A stretch of 31,445 bases of DNA from Syntrophaceae bacterium PtaB.Bin038 (lineage in GTDB: Bacteria > Desulfobacterota > Syntrophia > Syntrophales > UBA2192): assembly GCA_002067855.1 (NCBI GenBank), contig MVQS01000083.1, positions 1 through 31,445 on the forward strand. The letters are read 5' to 3'. The translations under genes were made by a program, and so were the position numbers. Within the stretch, counting starts at the first letter, position 1. Each line of letters begins with the position of its first letter. The notes under the pieces were generated by a model, which searched no databases, was not told the origin of the DNA, and was given only the letters and a program-made list of their open reading frames with translations. Below are positions 29,885-31,445 of this stretch, piece after piece.

Positions 29885-31445
29885 TCAGCGCGCGGCCCCC
29901 GTCTGCCGGGCGGTCTCCACGAGCCAGACCCGCGATTCCTTGTCCTCCTTCTCCTCCGACGCCGTGCCGTTGACGCGGTAGGTCTGCCGCATCCCGAACT
30001 CGGCCTGCTTGCCCTTGTTCCACTGCCTGACGGGCCGCAGGTAGCCCACGACGCGCGAGTAGATCTCGGTCGCGGTGTTGCAGTCGGGGCAGGCCTCGAC
30101 CTCGCCGCGGATGTAGCCGTGGTCCGGGCAGACGCTGAAGGTGGGCGTCAGCGTGAAGTAGGGCATGTGGTAGGTCTCGCAGATCTTGCGCACCAGCACC
30201 TTGGCCGCCTCGGGCTCGGCGATGCGCTCGCCGATGAAGGTGTGGAACACGGTGCCGCCCGTGTACTTCACCTGGATCTCGTCCTGCAGGTCCAGGGCCT
30301 CGAAGATGTCGTCGGTGTAGTTCACCGGCAGCTGCGTCGAGTTGGTGTAGAAGGCGGGGCCGCCGTTCTCGTTGGCCGAGATGATGTCGGGGTACTTCGC
30401 CTTGTCGATCCGCGCGAGGCTGAAGGAGGTGCCCTCGGCCGGCGTGGCTTCCAGGTTGAAGTTGTTGCCCGTCTCGGCCTGGTACTCGAGGAGCTTGGCG
30501 TTCATGAAGTCCAGCACGCGCTTGGCGAAGTCCATGCCCTCGCGCTCGGCGATCGTGCGGCCCATGAGGTTCAGGCAGGCCTCGTTCATGCCCACCAGGC
30601 CGATCGTGGAGAAGTGGTTCTTCCAGTAGCTGCCCAGGCGCTCCCGGATGCCCCGGAGGTAGTGCTTCGTGTAGGGGTAGAGGTTGCGGTCCGTGAAGGT
30701 CTCCAGGACCTTGCGCTTGATCTCGAGGCTCTCCTTGGCGTGGTACATGAGCCGCTCGAGGCGCTCGAGGAACTCCTCCTCGGACTTGGACAGGTAGCCC
30801 AGCCGCGGCATGTTGAGCGTCACGACGCCGATGGAGCCCGTCAGGGGGTTGGAGCCGAAGAGGCCGCCGCCGCGCTTGACCAGCTCGCGGTTGTCGATGC
30901 GGAGCCGGCAGCACATGCTGCGCGCGTCCTCGGGGCTCATGTCGGAGTTGACGAAGTTGGAGAAGTAGGGCACGCCGTACTTGGCCGTCATCTCCCAGAG
31001 GCCCTCCATCAGGGGGTTGTCCCAGTCGAAGTCGCGGGTGATGCTGTAGGTGGGGATGGGGAATGTGAAGACCCTGCCCTTCGCATCCCCCTCCGCCATC
31101 ACCTCTAGGAACGCCTTGTTGAAAAGGTTCAGCTCTTCCTGGAACTCGCCGTAGGTCTCCTTGCGGGGCACACCGCCGATGATCACGTTGCGGTCGGCAT
31201 AGTGCTTCGGCACGTTGACGTCGAGGGTCACGTTGGTGAAGGGCGTCTGGAAGCCAACCCGCGTGGGGACGTTGATGTTGAAGATGAACTCCTGCAGGGC
31301 CTGCTTGACGTCCTGGTAGGAGAGCTTGTCGTAGCGGATGAAGGGCGCCAGCAGCGTGTCGAAGTTCGAGAAGGCCTGGGCGCCGGCCGCCTCGCCCTGC
31401 AGGGTGTAGAAGAAGTTGACCACCTGCCCCAGGGCGCTGCGCAGG
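29885..31445 (-). CDS. nrdD: Anaerobic ribonucleoside-triphosphate reductase, 5' end outside window
   Basis: The last 519 residues of the class III enzyme that reduces ribonucleoside triphosphates without oxygen. Visible are FYTLQGEAAGAQAFSNFDTLLAP, SMCCRLRIDNRELVKRGGGLFGSNPLTGSIGVVTLNMPRLGY (catalytic Cys region; key residues CCR), the C-terminal zinc site CPDHGY and CPDCN, and RVVGYLRP with the glycyl-radical Gly. A tail of about 40 residues after the radical loop (KEDKESRVWLVET) is longer than in many homologues. Activated by the NrdG at 2563-3252. No regulatory NrdR box can be checked as the upstream part is missing. Confidence 0.93.
   Translation of the reverse strand, partial: LRSALGQVVNFFYTLQGEAAGAQAFSNFDTLLAPFIRYDKLSYQDVKQALQEFIFNINVPTRVGFQTPFTNVTLDVNVPKHYADRNVIIGGVPRKETYGEFQEELNLFNKAFLEVMAEGDAKGRVFTFPIPTYSITRDFDWDNPLMEGLWEMTAKYGVPYFSNFVNSDMSPEDARSMCCRLRIDNRELVKRGGGLFGSNPLTGSIGVVTLNMPRLGYLSKSEEEFLERLERLMYHAKESLEIKRKVLETFTDRNLYPYTKHYLRGIRERLGSYWKNHFSTIGLVGMNEACLNLMGRTIAEREGMDFAKRVLDFMNAKLLEYQAETGNNFNLEATPAEGTSFSLARIDKAKYPDIISANENGGPAFYTNSTQLPVNYTDDIFEALDLQDEIQVKYTGGTVFHTFIGERIAEPEAAKVLVRKICETYHMPYFTLTPTFSVCPDHGYIRGEVEACPDCNTATEIYSRVVGYLRPVRQWNKGKQAEFGMRQTYRVNGTASEEKEDKESRVWLVETARQTGAAR

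Noticed and set aside
29759..31108. 449-residue plus-strand open frame
   Set aside because: Antisense to nrdD, Leu/Val/Gly/His-rich with no domain.
1..31445. CRISPR arrays, tRNA and rRNA genes
   Set aside because: No regularly spaced direct repeats and no cloverleaf or rRNA signatures were seen by eye; a tRNAscan or Rfam run would settle it.

Overview
The window reads as chromosomal DNA of a GC-rich strict anaerobe, most likely a syntrophic or sulfate-reducer-like member of the Desulfobacterota (old Deltaproteobacteria). The sequence shows a class III (oxygen-sensitive) ribonucleotide reductase and its activase, an ADP-forming acyl-CoA synthetase, an acetyl-CoA hydrolase/transferase-type CoA-transferase, a sigma-54 regulator with a NifX/DUF5320/ferredoxin cluster, and candidate selenoproteins. 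The taxonomic placement is inference from gene content. No rRNA, tRNA or CRISPR array was seen.

Layout. 1-6.4 kb, minus strand: UMF1-type transporter (partial), SYLF lipid-binding protein, PlsC-type acyltransferase, nrdG with an overlapping small membrane gene, a secreted protein, an MFS carrier and a PHB-depolymerase-like esterase. 6.4-8.8 kb: two plus-strand genes with visible promoters (cupin; C39-like cysteine protease) around a minus-strand alpha/beta-hydrolase that lacks its nucleophile serine. 8.8-9.5 kb: no gene recognised. 9.5-18.9 kb: a long minus-strand series read from NifX through two DUF5320 proteins, a 2x[4Fe-4S] ferredoxin, a SAM methyltransferase with an in-frame UGA, MBL hydrolase, EncFtn-like ferritin, MBL hydrolase, ZIP transporter, Nudix protein, a third MBL hydrolase and a HisC-like aminotransferase. 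An IS4-family element with a perfect 9-bp target duplication sits between ZIP and Nudix. A consensus sigma-54 promoter lies at the head of the series, and a divergent PAS/AAA+/Fis sigma-54 activator is next to it. 20.5-22.7 kb: ADP-forming acyl-CoA synthetase. 22.7-26.7 kb: two tiny ORFs, then a minus-strand operon (rhodanese, O-methyltransferase, 60-residue membrane protein, DUF488, lipoprotein, diguanylate cyclase) whose intergenic gaps are about 20-45 nt. 26.9-29.0 kb: an uncharacterised plus-strand gene, a bidirectional terminator and the CoA-transferase. 29.0-29.9 kb: non-coding with palindromes and hairpin repeats. 29.9 kb to the end: nrdD, 5' end outside the window.

The most interesting signal is three genes that only make sense if an in-frame UGA is read through: the rhodanese (Cys-Ala-UGA in the active-site loop), the 60-residue membrane protein and the methyltransferase. 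Each UGA is followed at SECIS-like distance by a possible hairpin whose loop begins with GG; the hairpin is good in the first two and weak in the third. The rhodanese also carries a UAA earlier in the frame, so decay or sequence error must be excluded. The second theme is the sigma-54-headed NifX/DUF5320/ferredoxin/MBL series, with three COG1237-type metallo-hydrolases within 6 kb of each other and an encapsulin-type ferritin without an encapsulin in view.
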